From Hofstenia miamia (lineage: Eukaryota > Xenacoelomorpha > Acoela): DNA of 64,000 nucleotides. The DNA lies in the NCBI GenBank assembly GCA_004352715.1, contig SCFE01000057.1, positions 1,632,957 to 1,696,956 on the forward strand, read 5' to 3'. The position numbers and the translations under genes were made by a program. Below the pieces are notes generated by a model. The model saw nothing but the letters and a program-made list of their open reading frames with translations. It was not told the origin of the DNA and did not search any database. Below are positions 46,596-58,939 of this stretch, in pieces (position 1 is the first letter of the stretch; every line of letters begins with the position of its first letter).

Positions 46596-49500
46596 GTGCC
46601 AACTCCCTCAAAACGTACTCAGGATATTCTGGTTATAACTAATCTCATACATAAGAACCTGATTCCTGTTGAAATGAATGGACAAATCATTAATGCTACC
46701 ATCAATACTGGAGCTGCTGCTTCAATCATTAGCAACAAATGTTGTAAAGGTTTGTGTTTAACCCGTGATTCATTGGATTCCTCTTCCATTAAGCTAATTG
46801 ATGCATCAGGAAATCAAATCTTCTTGAAGGTGATATTGAGAGATGCTTCATTACGAATTAATGCTGAACCATTTAGCATTGACCTCATTGTGATCAATAC
46901 ATCTAATCATAAACTCCCATATGATCTCATCTTGGGTAATAATTTTTTGGAAAAGAACCAGTGTGTCATCAATTATAAAGCTAATACAATATCCATCAAG
47001 GATCAAGAAGCTACACAGTTAGCAACTATTCTGGAACAAGAGGTAGTATTTGATTTAATTGAGCCTGTTCATTTGGAGTCTAAGCATTGGACCAGAGCAG
47101 CAGTATTTTCAAATAGTGAAATGAATGGAGATGTTATGATTGTTGCACAATGTGGTGAATATATTAAAGAGATTTCTTTTTCACCTGACCTATGTAAAGT
47201 ATCCACAGGAAAGACATATGTGACAATCCTCAATGGATCCACTTTTCCTGTATGCTTGGATGTGTCAAAGTTACAAATCATAGGTGTACCAGCTCAGGTT
47301 GAGAATGTAGCAACTTTTTGTTTTTCAGTATGTACTGTGATTCATGATTTGGAGGAAGAATCTGATATAGTAAAAATACCTTCCATTAATAACAAGACTC
47401 ACCAGCATCTAGAACATCATGAGAAATGATCACTGATTTCTGTCTTACAAAGTAAGCATGAAGTTTTCAATTATGGAACCATAAGTGTAGGACAAGTGAT
47501 TGGGGAAGAACATACAATTGAAGTAAAAAATGAAAAACCAATTCAGCTGCCTGTGCAGAGAGTACTGGAAAACCTTCAAGCAGAATATGAAAAGATATTA
47601 AGTGACCTAATTGAAAATGGAATAATTCAAGGCAGCAATAGTCCCTATGCTGCCCCAATTGTTTTTATCAGGCAGGGAGAAAAATACAGGCTTTGTATTG
47701 ATTTTAGAAAATTAAATGATGTTATGGTAAAGGATGCATACCCCTACCATGAATTGAAGATCTTTTATATGATGCAAGTAAGTATAAATTTTTCTGGATT
47801 TGTGTAAAGCTTACTGGCAGGTGCCAATGCATCCATCCAATATTCTGAAAACAGCCTTCATTACGCCCTATGGTTTATATGAGTAGAAGTATATGGCTTT
47901 TGGATTGTGTAACATGCCAGCCACTTTCCAACATTACATGACCAAGGTGCTGAAAGATAAATCAAACATGCTTGAGGCTGGTATATCAGCATACATTCAC
48001 AATATACTTGTAGCCAGTACAACTTTTGAAGAACACCTAGAAAAACTCAATTGTACCTTAGAATTATTACAACAAGCTGGGTTGAAAGTTAATGGAAATA
48101 AATGTTCATTGGTTCAGAAGAAAGTTACCTTCTTAGGGAGAGTCATAGAATATGGGAAAATTTCAATAAAAACAAATGCTAAGCATTTTTTGGAGAAAAT
48201 AGAAACACCTAGAAGTTGAAAAGATGTGCAGAGGTCAATGGGCTTTCTAAATTATTAGGGAATTTTCATTCCCAACCTAGCCAAGAAGACCAAATCTATT
48301 TCAAATTTACTTAAGAAGAATAATGAGTTTAAATGGACCTGGAATGAACAGGATGCATTGGAGAAGATAAAAATCTAACTCAAAAAGATTCCTTCATTAA
48401 ATACTCCTGATTATAGTAAAACCTTTATTGTTGATTGTGATGCCAGTGCTGTTGCTATTAGTGGTGTGTTAAGTCAAGAAATAAACGGAGTCAAAAGTCT
48501 GGTACAATACTTCAGTCACAAACTTAGAGATCCCAAAAGGAACTATGGAGCTACAAAGTGTGAGACATTAGCTTTAGTGGAGTTGCTAAAGAAATTTTGT
48601 TAATTTATATTAGGTCAAAAATTCATCATACATACTGACAACAGCACCTTGACCTGGCTTAAAAAATTCTCTGGAGATAAATCCAATATAGTGGCCAGTT
48701 GGATAGAATATCTATCAAACATTGTCCTGGCCATTTACACTTATATGCTGACTATTGGATGACACTGCCCAGCTATGAAAGGGATTTAAAGAGACCAGAT
48801 GAATTGAAAGTACTGTTTGGATTTATTCTGCACACCAAGTATGAGCTAATACCCAAGATTAATGCAGATTGTAATGGGAAGGAAATTCTACCAATTTTGA
48901 TACGTGAAGAAATCTCTGAAGAAGAAATCATCAAAAATCAACAAAGTGATCAAGTATTATCCTACATTATGAAATGTATGAAGGATCCATTTCCCCCCCT
49001 TCCTCTGATAGCTACTCATTATTACAACCAATACAATTGGACAACAACAGATAAGGGATTACTTTATGCTAAAGGTTGTTGCAATAACAGACTTGCCATT
49101 CCAGAGTACTTTAGAAGAGATCTAGTAAGATGAGTACATGAAAAGGGACATTTAGGAATAATCCAAACAGAGAAAACTTTTAATTTGCAATACATTACTA
49201 TTGTAATCAGGGCTGCTGTTATGGATGTCATCAATAAATGTGAGCAATGTCTCTTGAATAATGCTAGCCATTTTCCAGAACAGAGAGCTGAGTTAGAATG
49301 TTGCACTGCAACCAGTCCCAATGAAATTGTCCACATGGATTTAGAACAGCTGTCTCAAGACAATGAAGCTTTTCAATACCTCTTGGTGATAGTGGATCAT
49401 TTCACTAAATATGCTTGAATTATTCTGTTGGACAGTAAAAGTGCAGAAAAAATAGCTGAAAAAATAGTTAAGGAGTGGATTTTGAAATATGGTCCTATGT

Positions 49501-50471
49501 CTAAACTCATCTCTGACCACAGTCCACAGTTCAAGAATAATCTGATGAAAGCCTTAATGCATGAGTTAGAAGTAATTCATGAATTCACTACTGCCTATCA
49601 TCCTCAAGCTAATGGCCTGGTAGAATGATTAAACAGAACTTTGATAAAACTGATTCAAGTAGCTCTCTCATGGGCTGCAGAGAGAAATTGGAGATGTGTA
49701 ATTGAATGTATCAAGTTTTTTTATAATACAGCAGTGCATTCCACAACCAGCATAAGTCCTTTTAAGGCTATGTTTGGTCAGGAAGCACTAACTTCCTTAT
49801 CTATGATGTTTCCAAATTACTCAGAAACCAGTGTTGACAGATATGTAGATCAATTGATACAAGATATGCAGCAAGTGCATCTGATGATTTGTCATAACAC
49901 AAATCAATCAAGTATACATCAAAAGAGAACATTTAACAAAAAATTATATGGTGAGCCTCACAAATGAGGTGACAAAGTTTTTGCATATTTACCTCATGTC
50001 ACCACAGATCACAACCAAGTATGGAAATTAGCCAATAATTGGCAAGGACCCTTCATTGTGGAGAAAGTGCTTGATCATAACATGTACACACTTAATAATG
50101 GAAAAGCAGTACACTTCCAGAGGCTAAAAAGAGCCATAAAGGATATTGAGCACATACTTATTGATGATAATAATGAATTTACATTGGTTGACAATGGTAT
50201 AAATGTGTTTGAGACTTATTATAATTTAACTGATTTTGCTGAAGACGATTTTAGTGATACTGAATTTGAATCTGAGAGTGAGATTATTCTGAGTAATTAT
50301 AGTCAACATATATTGCCTTCAAGGTATGAGAGAGAAAATCACCCTTATGATCCCAACATTTGGGACCTTAACCTTATAAATCTGTTTAGGAATGATACCA
50401 ATAGGCAAGAACAAACAAGAATTGTCAGCTCCTCCAGCCTGTCAAAGAGTGAGAAGGAAAATGGAGGGTAG
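46596..50471 (+). pseudogene. Pol of the Gypsy-type element: protease, RT, RNase H, integrase
   Basis: Protease at about 46690-46980 has INTGAAAS, with Asn where the catalytic Asp should be, and ILGNNFL. RT at about 47480-48220 has YRLCIDFRKLND and FGLCNMPATFQ, but the YxDD box reads YIHN (about 47992). RNase H at about 48415-48730 has DCDASAVAISGVL and TDNSTLTWL. Integrase at about 49100-49990 has HEKGHLG, NKCEQC, HMDLEQL, ISDHSPQF and NGLVE*LNRTL, so the zinc-binding N-terminus and the three acidic residues are present. An LYGEPHK-type tail and a chromodomain-free C-terminus follow. There are at least eight in-frame stops or shifts. Confidence 0.85.
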
Positions 50472-50909
50472 CAGAGATGACACCAAAACCTCATCTAGGC
50501 ATGGGAGAAATTTATCTCTGCTTGACAAGGCACGCAAAAACAAGAGAGGACAACATGATGGTGCTGAGGAGATACCTATTCCATGCAGGCAACATGTAGC
50601 TCTGTGATTAGGTGAGGAGACAGCAAATACCACCCCATCCTCATCTTGTCACTATGTGGGGAGACACATATCTCCACATGTGTGAACAGAGCTGGCACAA
50701 AAACAAAATCAAACTTTTAAAACTCAAATTAGTTGTACCCCCTTTAGTGTTATGCAACCTGTAAATACCCCCCAATGAGTGATTCAATAGCCCCCTCAAC
50801 CTTGATTAGTACTTCAACAGTCTGCTCTAAGAAGACAAAAGAGAGAAGAAACAAAATGTCTAAAGTAGGAGAAGATACCCTTTACCAATATTTTATTCCA
50901 ACATGCTGA

Positions 50910-51180
50910 GTGGTCCACCATATTTGCAAAATTATCTCTGAAGAAACTCAAAACAAGTTATGGTGGACCTACAATACACAGACTCTAGATTGTTTCATCA
51001 ACATAATACCTTTTGTAATTGATGCCAACAGATGCCCAAAGATTAATACCATAATCTGCACAACTGAAAAATGCTTGAAGGAATCAGTTGTCTGTATTGG
51101 CAAAGTAAGATACACATATGTTTTGACAAAGACTTTACAATTTACAATTTTTGCCAGTTTCTGAACAATGATCATTAGTG
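50910..51180 (+). pseudogene. Relic of an extra 3' ORF (homologue of 59736-60419)
   Basis: Downstream of integrase the frame reads RCPKINTIICTTEKC and, after a one-base frame change, FDKDFTIYNFCQFLNN. The minus-strand ORF at 59736-60419 has RPKVNIIICYDSKM and FDEDFNLTHLCQLLDS at the same spacing. The relic is cut by the deletion that also removed most of the 3' LTR. Function unknown; no signal peptide or membrane segment is evident. Confidence 0.65.
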
Positions 51181-51191
51181 CATTAATATAG

Positions 51192-51355
51192 TAAGTATCT
51201 ATTACTTGGATGAATTGCCAATGTTTATGTTAGTTAATAAGTTGTTTTGTCTTTACTTTTTCTGGAATCAGGGCTATATGGTTTAGCTATTTAAAACCTT
51301 CTGCAGAGTCAATTAGTTTTCTAGTGTAATTACAATTGCAGCCCACAATTCTACA
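51192..51355 (+). mobile_element. Truncated 3' LTR, last 164 bp
   Basis: AGTATCTATTACTTGGATGA through GGGCTATATGG to ATTCTACA matches the end of the 5' LTR at about 43016-43177 with few differences. The 5' part of this LTR and the polypurine tract are missing. Flanking ATAA after it is close to the ATAT before the 5' LTR, a possible degraded target duplication. Confidence 0.85.
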
Positions 51356-51399
51356 ATAACATGTTCTAGATTCACCAGCTTATGAAAAGAAAATTGTGA

Positions 51400-54300
51400 A
51401 AGATATCCCTGAAGGCACTTCTCTTTTCATAATTGGCAACTCAATTCTTAAATATGTAAAAGTCCCAAATTAATAAGAGATGAATTGTGTTGTATTCACT
51501 CATTCAGAGGCAAGACAACCACAGATCTCACAGATTTAATTTGTAAGTACCCTGAAAAATGCATCAACAAAATTCTAATAAATACTGGATCAGGAGAATC
51601 TTTGACAGCCAAACATCTAGAAGATGAAAAGACATGCAAAAAACAAGTGATGGATAAAATATCTATCATCAAAATTAAGTTTAAGCCTAAGAAGATCACC
51701 ATGATGGAAATTCAGATCACAATCTTTGCTTATACATAACAATTGAAATAGGCATTGCAACTAAGAGGAAATGTATTTATTCCAATAGCTTTGTTATATT
51801 TGATGAAAAGGCCTTTGTTGGATTACTAGATAATGTAAACAAGATTGCCCCAATTAAGAAAAGATACATAATGGTGAGTAAATACTGTTCTTATGACCAA
51901 TATACAAAATCATTGCAAATTGAAAAGGAGAAGGCTTTGCAATCACTCATTAAAAATCATTCAGAAGTAAAAGCTGTTTATTATAATGAGATAAAATCAA
52001 CATTGGCAAAATACAAAAAAACTCCCCATTAATAAACAAAGAATGAGATTTTATGAACATTTAATACAGGCTAAGAATAAGTGGAAGTATATAAATAGAT
52101 TTCTAAACAAAGTGAAAGGAATTTCTTCTGATATTAAGAGCATAGATATAGAGGGTAAGATGTGTACTGATGAAAAAGATATTGCTAAGCATTTCAACAT
52201 AACTTTCAAGAAACTAGGTACATGCAAAGACAAAGAGGTACCTTACAAAAATAAAAAGAGAATGTAATGTAATTTTTCAGCTTTCAGTATATAAGCAGAT
52301 GTGAACTAAATATGGTCATCAAAAAACTGGATCACAGCAGATCATGTGGAGGAGGTAGTATCCCAATATTTATAATTAAAAAATTCATAAAATACTTTGA
52401 AGAATATCTGCTGTTCACATGCAACTATGCTGCTCATGTCTCAAAATTCCCTGATATCAGTAACTGGTCAATTCTTTAAAATTCTAGAAAGATTGCTATA
52501 TATACAAATACATAAGTATTTAAAGCAATACAACATATTGTCTCCTAACCAGTTAGGATTTTGAGCTATAGTACAACCAATGCTTTGCTCAATTTGACCA
52601 AAACAACCAGATTTTACCTAAATAAGAATATCCCCAGCACCAGCAGCATAGCTCTAATTGATTTGAGTAAAGCCTTTGATAGTATTAACTATGATATTTT
52701 GGAGAACAAATTATCACACTATGGTTTTAACTCAGAAGCATGAAACCTAATACTTAGTTTCTTTATCAATAGAAGGCAAAGAGTAAAAATAGGGAATGCT
52801 TATTCCAATTATCTGACAAAAAATAAAGGTGTGCCCCAAGGCACAGTAATGGGCCCTATTCTCTTTATAATGCTTGACTTGTGGTAGAAGCATGTGCAAC
52901 ACTCAGCAGGCATTCAATCTTTAGAAATATTACAAACATACAATGAAACTACTAGTTATTATGTACTTCTAACTTTTGAGAAAACAAGAGTTTCCATAGT
53001 TAACAAGTTATTCAGAGAAGAAGTTAATTCCAAACTTCTTCTTACAGAATGAGGCCATTGGCCAAAGCAATGAACCATTTCCAACACCTAATTCTCTGCT
53101 CATTTTAGACTATAGAAAATACAATAATTATAGCTACATGCAATCTGCACTTCCTAAATGTACTCATCCTTATACCTACTATCACTTAGACTAGAGCAGT
53201 CAAACCATAGGACCATTTAAAGCCTCTGGTTATCCTACCCTTCCCTGAAGTGACACCTTAAGTATTGACCATACTGATCAAATACATAAATAAAATAAAT
53301 ATAATAAAAGATAATAAGTGGGCAATTTGTAAAAAGTCTCTTATCTGAAAAATGCTAAAATATAAGGTTAATCAAATATATTCCTGGGGAAATTTATAAT
53401 AGCAAAAGCAACTGAAAGCTAGGGTAGCAAAATTTAAGTTACCAGAATTCACACTTTCTGCATATTTACAAATAATAGCAAACAGTATCTCACTTATTAT
53501 AAGATGGTGAGTAATAGCAGAACAAAATATCAAACAATACTGTGATGTCTGATTTTTAAATTACACAAACAAAATGGATTCCTCATATAATTGACAAATC
53601 AAAATACAAATAAATATTAAATCAATTGTTTTTTAATGACTATCATCAAATATTATTAAATCAACACAAATTATCATTTTACAATTTAGATGCAAATATA
53701 CTACAATAAATGATTTATGTGATACAGTTAAAGATGTTGATATACTGCAATATGCAGATGACACTTGTATAATAAGTAGAGGTGATAATCAATATAGTGC
53801 TACAGAAAAGCTTAAGAATAGACTTAAGCATATTAGAATATATTTCCATGAAAACCGACTTACCATGAATAATGAGAAAACTCAGTTTATTATATTTGCC
53901 CCAAATTCTACAAAAACATTGGCAAACAAAATGTCATTACTTGACTCAAAAGAATGTCCTTCTTTACTAAACTCCAACAGCATAAAATATTTGGGTGTTG
54001 AAATTGACAATGATTTCTCCTTTAAAAATTTCATAACTTCTAAAGTGAAAAGTATGTCTGCTGGGGTACAATGTCTTTGACAACTTTGAAACTTCACAAA
54101 TAGCAAGCAAGTATTATACACCATTGTAATGAGCTATTTCATTTATGCCTGTGCCCTACTGAATCACTTGAGCACAAACAACCACCAATACATAAATAAA
54201 ACTTTTATCTGGTCTATTTCTGCCTTGTTCAACATTAACAAACAACTAATTGGTGCTAAGAATCAAAATCTACAAATGTAATCTCCTTTGTATCATGCTA

Positions 54301-54800
54301 AATACACAAATCTGGTAATATTGTTTAGACACTTTCACAATTTATCAAGTGCTTCAAAATCTTTTAACAAATTTGTAAAATTCAATCATTGCTCAAGAAC
54401 TTGCATCAACAATGTTAAGATCAATACACAAGCATGGAACACATCATTCTTGTCATCCACCATAAGATCATGGAATAGATAAATCACAAATATAAGAAAA
54501 TTCAGGAGAATGCTTAAACAAAATCTATTAGCTAACCAATACCAATTTGGAACATCAAAGCAATTTAATACATGGGAAAACATATAGGTGATAGTATTTT
54601 AACTTGTAAATATATTGTGTATGTATTCTTAAATGTATGTATTTTAATATTTAATGTAGTGTAGCTTGTCTGTATTCTATGTATGGTTCTTACCTGTGTA
54701 TATTTATAGTTTTGTAAACAATTGTATACATGTTTATATTGTACAGATTTTCCAAATTTGTAAAATGCACAGTTGAATGTACATATCAGATAAATAAAAA
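51400..54800 (+). pseudogene. CR1/jockey-like LINE relic with possible esterase segment
   Basis: From the left: an SGNH-esterase-like stretch (51415-51600: FIIGNSILKYVKV, then FRGKTTTDLTDLI and KILINTGSGES), a pre-RT stretch (52043-52267, KYINRFLNKVKG...KDIAKHFN), RT with LIDLSKAFDSINYDIL and KGVPQGTVMGPILF (to about 52875), a foreign insertion (52880-53705), RT resuming with ILQYADDTCIIS and SIKYLGVEIDNDFSF, and a C-terminal part to about 54590. The 3' end is near AATAAA at 54794. LSKAFDS and GVPQGT wording points to the CR1/jockey side of LINEs. It is decayed by many stops. Confidence 0.75.
52880..53705. mobile_element. Insertion splitting the LINE RT, possible solo LTR
   Basis: The RT breaks off after GPILFIM at about 52872 and resumes at about 53710 with NDLCDTVKD, so roughly 830 bp were inserted. 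The insert starts TGTGGTAGAAGC and ends ATATACTACA, so it has TG...CA ends like an LTR. I see no target duplication and no coding sequence, so the assignment is tentative and the ends are approximate. Confidence 0.45.
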
Positions 54801-54924
54801 GCTTTTAAAGTAAAAAATAAACCTTATAATATGTAAGATGCAATATAAAGGATAAAAATGAAATATACACTGCTTTATCTAGAACAACAAAATCAACAAT
54901 TTACAAATTGTCATTTTGGAATTA

Positions 54925-55951
54925 TGTAGTATAGAATCAGGCCTTTCTGCTGTTAGAGTATTACTTGTAGAAAAACTATTACTTTTCTCAGATAAAACAG
55001 TAAGTGGAAATGGCACTCTTCTAATTCTCTCCTTTACAATATCTGTTGTGATGTAGAAACCAATGAGGGAATTGGTATGTGAATAGCAAACTCAGTGTGA
55101 TGGAATTTGCAACTACTTAAGAATTTAGTGCATTGATTGTTTTTGTTATTATGAACTTGTGTAAGAAACAAAGTAGTGCAACCTGGATGCTTAAGTAGCT
55201 TATTATAGAGCCTTACATGTAATAACCCTACATATATAGAAATAAGTAATAGCCCTTGATACATGTAAACAATCAATGCTGCCTGCAGAAAAATATGGAC
55301 AGGAGTTGGCCAGAGGTCTACTGTAGAAAACAATGAGCAACTTGTTGTGACTATTAAATAATCTATAGGTAATAGAATATAACAATATGATGTAAATAAC
55401 CGTCTAAATGTAAGTAATAACAAATCACAGATCATCATGTAACGTAATAAATAACTGAAGCTCATCAATGAGAGAGTTAGCATGTAAGAAATAATAGTTG
55501 CAATTCTAATAACAGGCAAGCAATGATAAGTAGGAAAGATATAACAATAAAGAACTCCTACACCTATCTGTAACCTAAGAGCGCACAAGGTAACTACAGC
55601 TGTCACCCTCCCTGCTGTGGAATAGCTATTAGGAGGCTGCTCCAGCATACCTTTAACTGGATGTGGGAACCACCATACAATTACCCTAGCTTGTAAATGT
55701 TTAGCTTTCCATCATAATATAAAATAACCTGACAAGAGAAAAGTAAATCCAACTTAAATTTGCTCATCAATAATTACATCACTTCAAGTATATTTATAGC
55801 ACTTGGTAATAAACAACTAAATACTCGACTAGTACCTGTTAATAGTTCTTGTTTACAGTTTTTCCCTCGTTTAATATTTCTGCTATGATTACGCAATGTC
55901 AGCGTTAATTTGACTATGCTGTTTGACCATCTTTTGTTTTGTCAAATACTG
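54925..55951 (-). repeat. Interspersed LTR-like repeat, copy 2, minus strand
   Basis: The reverse complement shares TATTAACAGGTACTAG, ATGGAAAGCTAAAC and other blocks with 28355-29300. It gives a 204-codon ORF (55034-55648), but the homologous ORF in the other copy starts and stops elsewhere and neither has a family motif. It starts TGTAGTATAGAATC in the plus direction, faintly like the TGTAGA LTR family end. Confidence 0.6.
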
Positions 55952-56474
55952 TTGAGCATAATTTTAAATGTAATTGCACAAAACATTTTACAAAATGAAA
56001 TAATCAATCTTATCATGTGTTTACAATTTAATCATTATAATCATTATAAATATTTTTAGTCTTTGTTTCATTCATCCTTTCCTCTCATCTTGACCACACA
56101 TGATAGTTTTGATGGATTATGTCACAGTAGTGCTATCTATGTTAAATAGTGCCTATAAAAAGGAAGGATATATGAAGTATTATTTGAAAATTCTAAAATA
56201 ATTACATTAGATCAACTTTTAATTATCTGGCAACAAGGTTTTCTTGGCACTTGAGATCAAAAGATAGACAAGTAAATATATATTTAATTAAATGTAAGCA
56301 AAATTTTTTTGATTATTATCAAATGATAAAAAAAATATTGAGAAATATTGGAAATTGATACTTCAAGGATTTTGCAAATTAATAACAAGGGAATTTCTTA
56401 AATATCCAACACAAAATATAAACTTCAAACAAAAGCCAATAAAGATTAATTTTTTTCTCCAATATTTTTTTATT
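55952..56474. other. AT-rich, nothing recognised
   Basis: About 520 bp between the LTR-like repeat and the Maverick-type integrase relic. It may be part of the latter element, but no motif is visible. Confidence 0.35.
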
Positions 56475-57230
56475 CTAAATATATCTTGACTAATTCATAT
56501 TCATAAAATGATCCTATTGTCTTTATAATAATCAAAATCCTTCAATTTGTATGTTATAGTATCTCTAATTTTTATTTTATCAACAAAAAATATTTCTTTT
56601 GTCCAGTTTGGTGTATAATTTTACCAAAAACTTAAAGTTCATTTTCTTTATATTAACTTTGTCACCTACTCTTAACTTAGCTGTAAGAAGACAAATGTAC
56701 AGCAGTTAACTCTGTCAATTGCAATGGTGAGGATAAATTTGTTATCTGATGGTTTAGGACCTAACTTTCTTTAGCACTCTCAAATTCATCCATATTGTAC
56801 AAAGTGGTGTAAACTTCATCATCATTTTTTTGATGCTTCAATTGGAGTCATTTTTACAGAGATATTTTTTTTATATATTGAATTTTTTCCTTAAATTCTA
56901 CTGAGTACACCTTTATTCTATGCTTATCAAGAAGTTGTTGAACATGGAAAATTAGAGAACTATTTTTCTTTATTAACCCATAAAAATCTTGGAATTCTGT
57001 ATACTTTAAGCTTAGGTGCTAAACAATCAGTGAATAAAGTTTCCCATTTACACTTAAGGGGTAAAGTCTTATCATTTAGATGATTAATCTATCCATACTT
57101 TGAAAATGCATCTCCAATCATCAACAAATATTTATAGCACTTATTCTATCTGTTGAATTTTTGCATGCCAAGTAAGTCAACACACATGATTTCATCCATG
57201 TGAGTTAAAATCACTCATCTTTTCCTGAAA
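56475..57230 (-). pseudogene. Maverick/Polinton (adintovirus-like) integrase relic
   Basis: Minus-strand reading with several stops and frame changes. Blocks in order: VDLLGMQKFN and YKYLLMIGDAFSKYG (about 57080-57190; the first catalytic Asp region of a retroviral-type integrase), MTPIEASKK (about 56835), LRVGDKVNIKKM (about 56650-56690), YTPNWTKEIFFV (about 56590-56625) and GSFYEYEL (about 56490-56515). The YTPNW...EIF and GSFYE pair is characteristic of the C-terminus of Maverick/Polinton-type integrases rather than Gypsy ones. A PLA2-like frame lies just upstream on the same strand. It is inactive. Confidence 0.7.
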
Positions 57231-57289
57231 GTTGGGAAGTTCATTAGCTAAAACTAAGCTTAAGTTTTTTTATTAACACATTTCACCAA

Positions 57290-57570
57290 ATATAACATAT
57301 GCATTGCACCAATAAGATTTGAAACAAGTAAATTTTTAAATATTTCATCAATATTTGTAGGCTTAGCATTTCTTAAATTATTTAAACTTTGTTTATCACA
57401 GTTTCTTTTACCATTAGAATCTTGTGTGTTAGCATAGCATATATCATGTTCACTAGAAACAGTATCAATTGTATTATATGGTTTTACATTATTTTTTAAT
57501 TGTTTCTGTAAATGAATATATGGTCCAGTATATTTATAATTTGGAAATGTGAAACCTACTTTTGGTTTTG
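57290..57570 (-). pseudogene. Phospholipase-A2-like domain of a Maverick/adintovirus-type element
   Basis: One minus-strand frame, open over roughly 90 codons, reads NYKYTGPYIHLQKQL, then KPYNTIDTVSSEHDICY, NGKRNCDKQSLNNL and LLVSNLIGAM. The YxGP calcium loop and the HDICY active-site helix, with the His-Asp pair, are those of the PLA2-like domain found in parvovirus VP1 and in many Maverick/adintovirus-type elements. The catalytic His and Asp are present, but upstream and downstream sequence is broken. Only a relic in the genome; no complete element is present. Confidence 0.7.
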
Positions 57571-58069
57571 AATGTAGCCAGTTGGTTTATGAATATCCAG
57601 GGGGAATACACATCCCCCATAGAAAGGCCTTGCTTCCTTAGTACCAACTTTAATGCTTACAAATTGTGTTTTTTACTTACACAATTGCTAAAAAATTTGA
57701 GTTTACAAATTTCTTCAATTTTTCATTTTAATTAATTCTCTGGTACTTCTCTTTAACACAGGAAGTTAAATTTGAAAGTTTTGTCTGGTTTAAAAGAGTT
57801 GAGCTCATTTTTATACAATAAGAAGTGAAAATTATCTTTTTTATAGGTTAACAGAGCTAACAGAAAAAAATATTTTATTTTAGGTCAAAAGACATTTCAT
57901 TCTTATTTAGGGAAAATCAACTTTCCTATTGAAAAAAAGATTGTCTTTTTCCTTTTACAATAAATATAGAATCCCAACAGTTTAGAGATTGACTATAATT
58001 AAATATTTCTATTACTACTCCTCTAGATACAATACAACCTTCTCTGCATGGTGAGATTCCAACTAACAG
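57571..58069. other. Probably further Maverick-type remains, unassigned
   Basis: Minus-strand frames contain short open pieces but nothing I can name. Bounded on the right by an inserted LTR at 58070. Confidence 0.35.
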
Positions 58070-58939
58070 TGTAGAATCATGGGTGTGCTCCAGCTACTCC
58101 AGTGGTACTGAAAAACTCAAAGATTGCAGAGGCTACCATTGTAGAAAGCAACCCACACTCTAGCAAAAAAGAGAACATTGGTGGTTCACTGATTCACTAA
58201 AGAAAAACAGAAACTATCCACAGAGAACATGTTTCCTGCAGCAACCAATTCACATGGCATCATGCTGAAGCCTTATCCATGAACCCATCCTTACTTTCCA
58301 AGGTGCTAATTGTGTGTCTCAAGTATTAATTTCTAGCTCAAATAAACAATTTAGGTCAGAGTTCTATTATCTCAGCTCATGTAAATAATAAAACAAAAGG
58401 CAAGTAGTTACTATGCATTCATGTTTGCCAATGGCATAATATATTTGCAGTGTGATGTTTTATGTGCATGTATGAAATGAAAAGATCAAAGTAAAATTTG
58501 TTATTCCCTACATGTATATGTAGCCATAACTTAAAGCAACCATGATTTGGGCTGTCATCTGTTAGGGGGCTAGTTGTCACCCCAGACACAGCACAGTGTC
58601 TCCCAAATTGTTGCTGGCTCTTAATCAAATTTATTAAACTAAAATCTATGAAGAATCTAAAAAGGGTTAGTAATAAAATTCAAAAGCAAACAGTGTTGAA
58701 GCAAGAATAAATTTTATTGTGAATTATTACCTAGCATATGTTGACAAACTTCACATGAGTTCCCTTGCAAAATTAAACAAGCAATAACACGTCAGATTAA
58801 ATCAAGGGGACAAATAATAAAATGATTGAATAACTGCACTAAAAAAATAGAATAAATTGATACAAATAAATGACATAATGCTAAATTAGAGAGCCAAATA
58901 ATCAAATTAATCCAAATAGGGGCCCTGAGTGACTCTACA
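58070..58939 (-). mobile_element. LTR (TGTAGA family), minus strand, apparently a 3' LTR
   Basis: Begins TGTAGAATCATGGGTGTGCT and ends GGGGCCCTGAGTGACTCTACA in plus orientation. In minus sense it is directly preceded by ATGGGGGG (58940-58947), a polypurine tract as expected before a 3' LTR. The internal region to its right on the minus strand contains the 227-codon ORF. The flanks AACAG and CCCCC do not form a target duplication, as expected if the other LTR is elsewhere or lost. Confidence 0.85.

Larger units (their letters stand above)
42264..51355 (+). mobile_element. Gypsy-type LTR retrotransposon, about 9.1 kb, decayed
   Basis: Order: 5' LTR (42264-43177), TGG at 43178 as expected at the start of a primer-binding site, gag (from 43584, internally duplicated), protease, RT, RNase H, integrase (to about 50471), an extra 3' ORF relic (about 50910-51180), and the last 164 bp of a 3' LTR (51192-51355). 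RT-RNase H-integrase order is that of Gypsy/Metaviridae. The 3' LTR has lost its first about 750 bp together with the polypurine tract. Multiple stops and altered active sites show the copy is dead. Confidence 0.85.

Noticed and set aside
55034-55648. 204-codon minus ORF as a membrane protein
   Set aside because: Hydrophobic from AT-rich repeat sequence; belongs to the same repeat as 28355-29300 and is not conserved as a frame.
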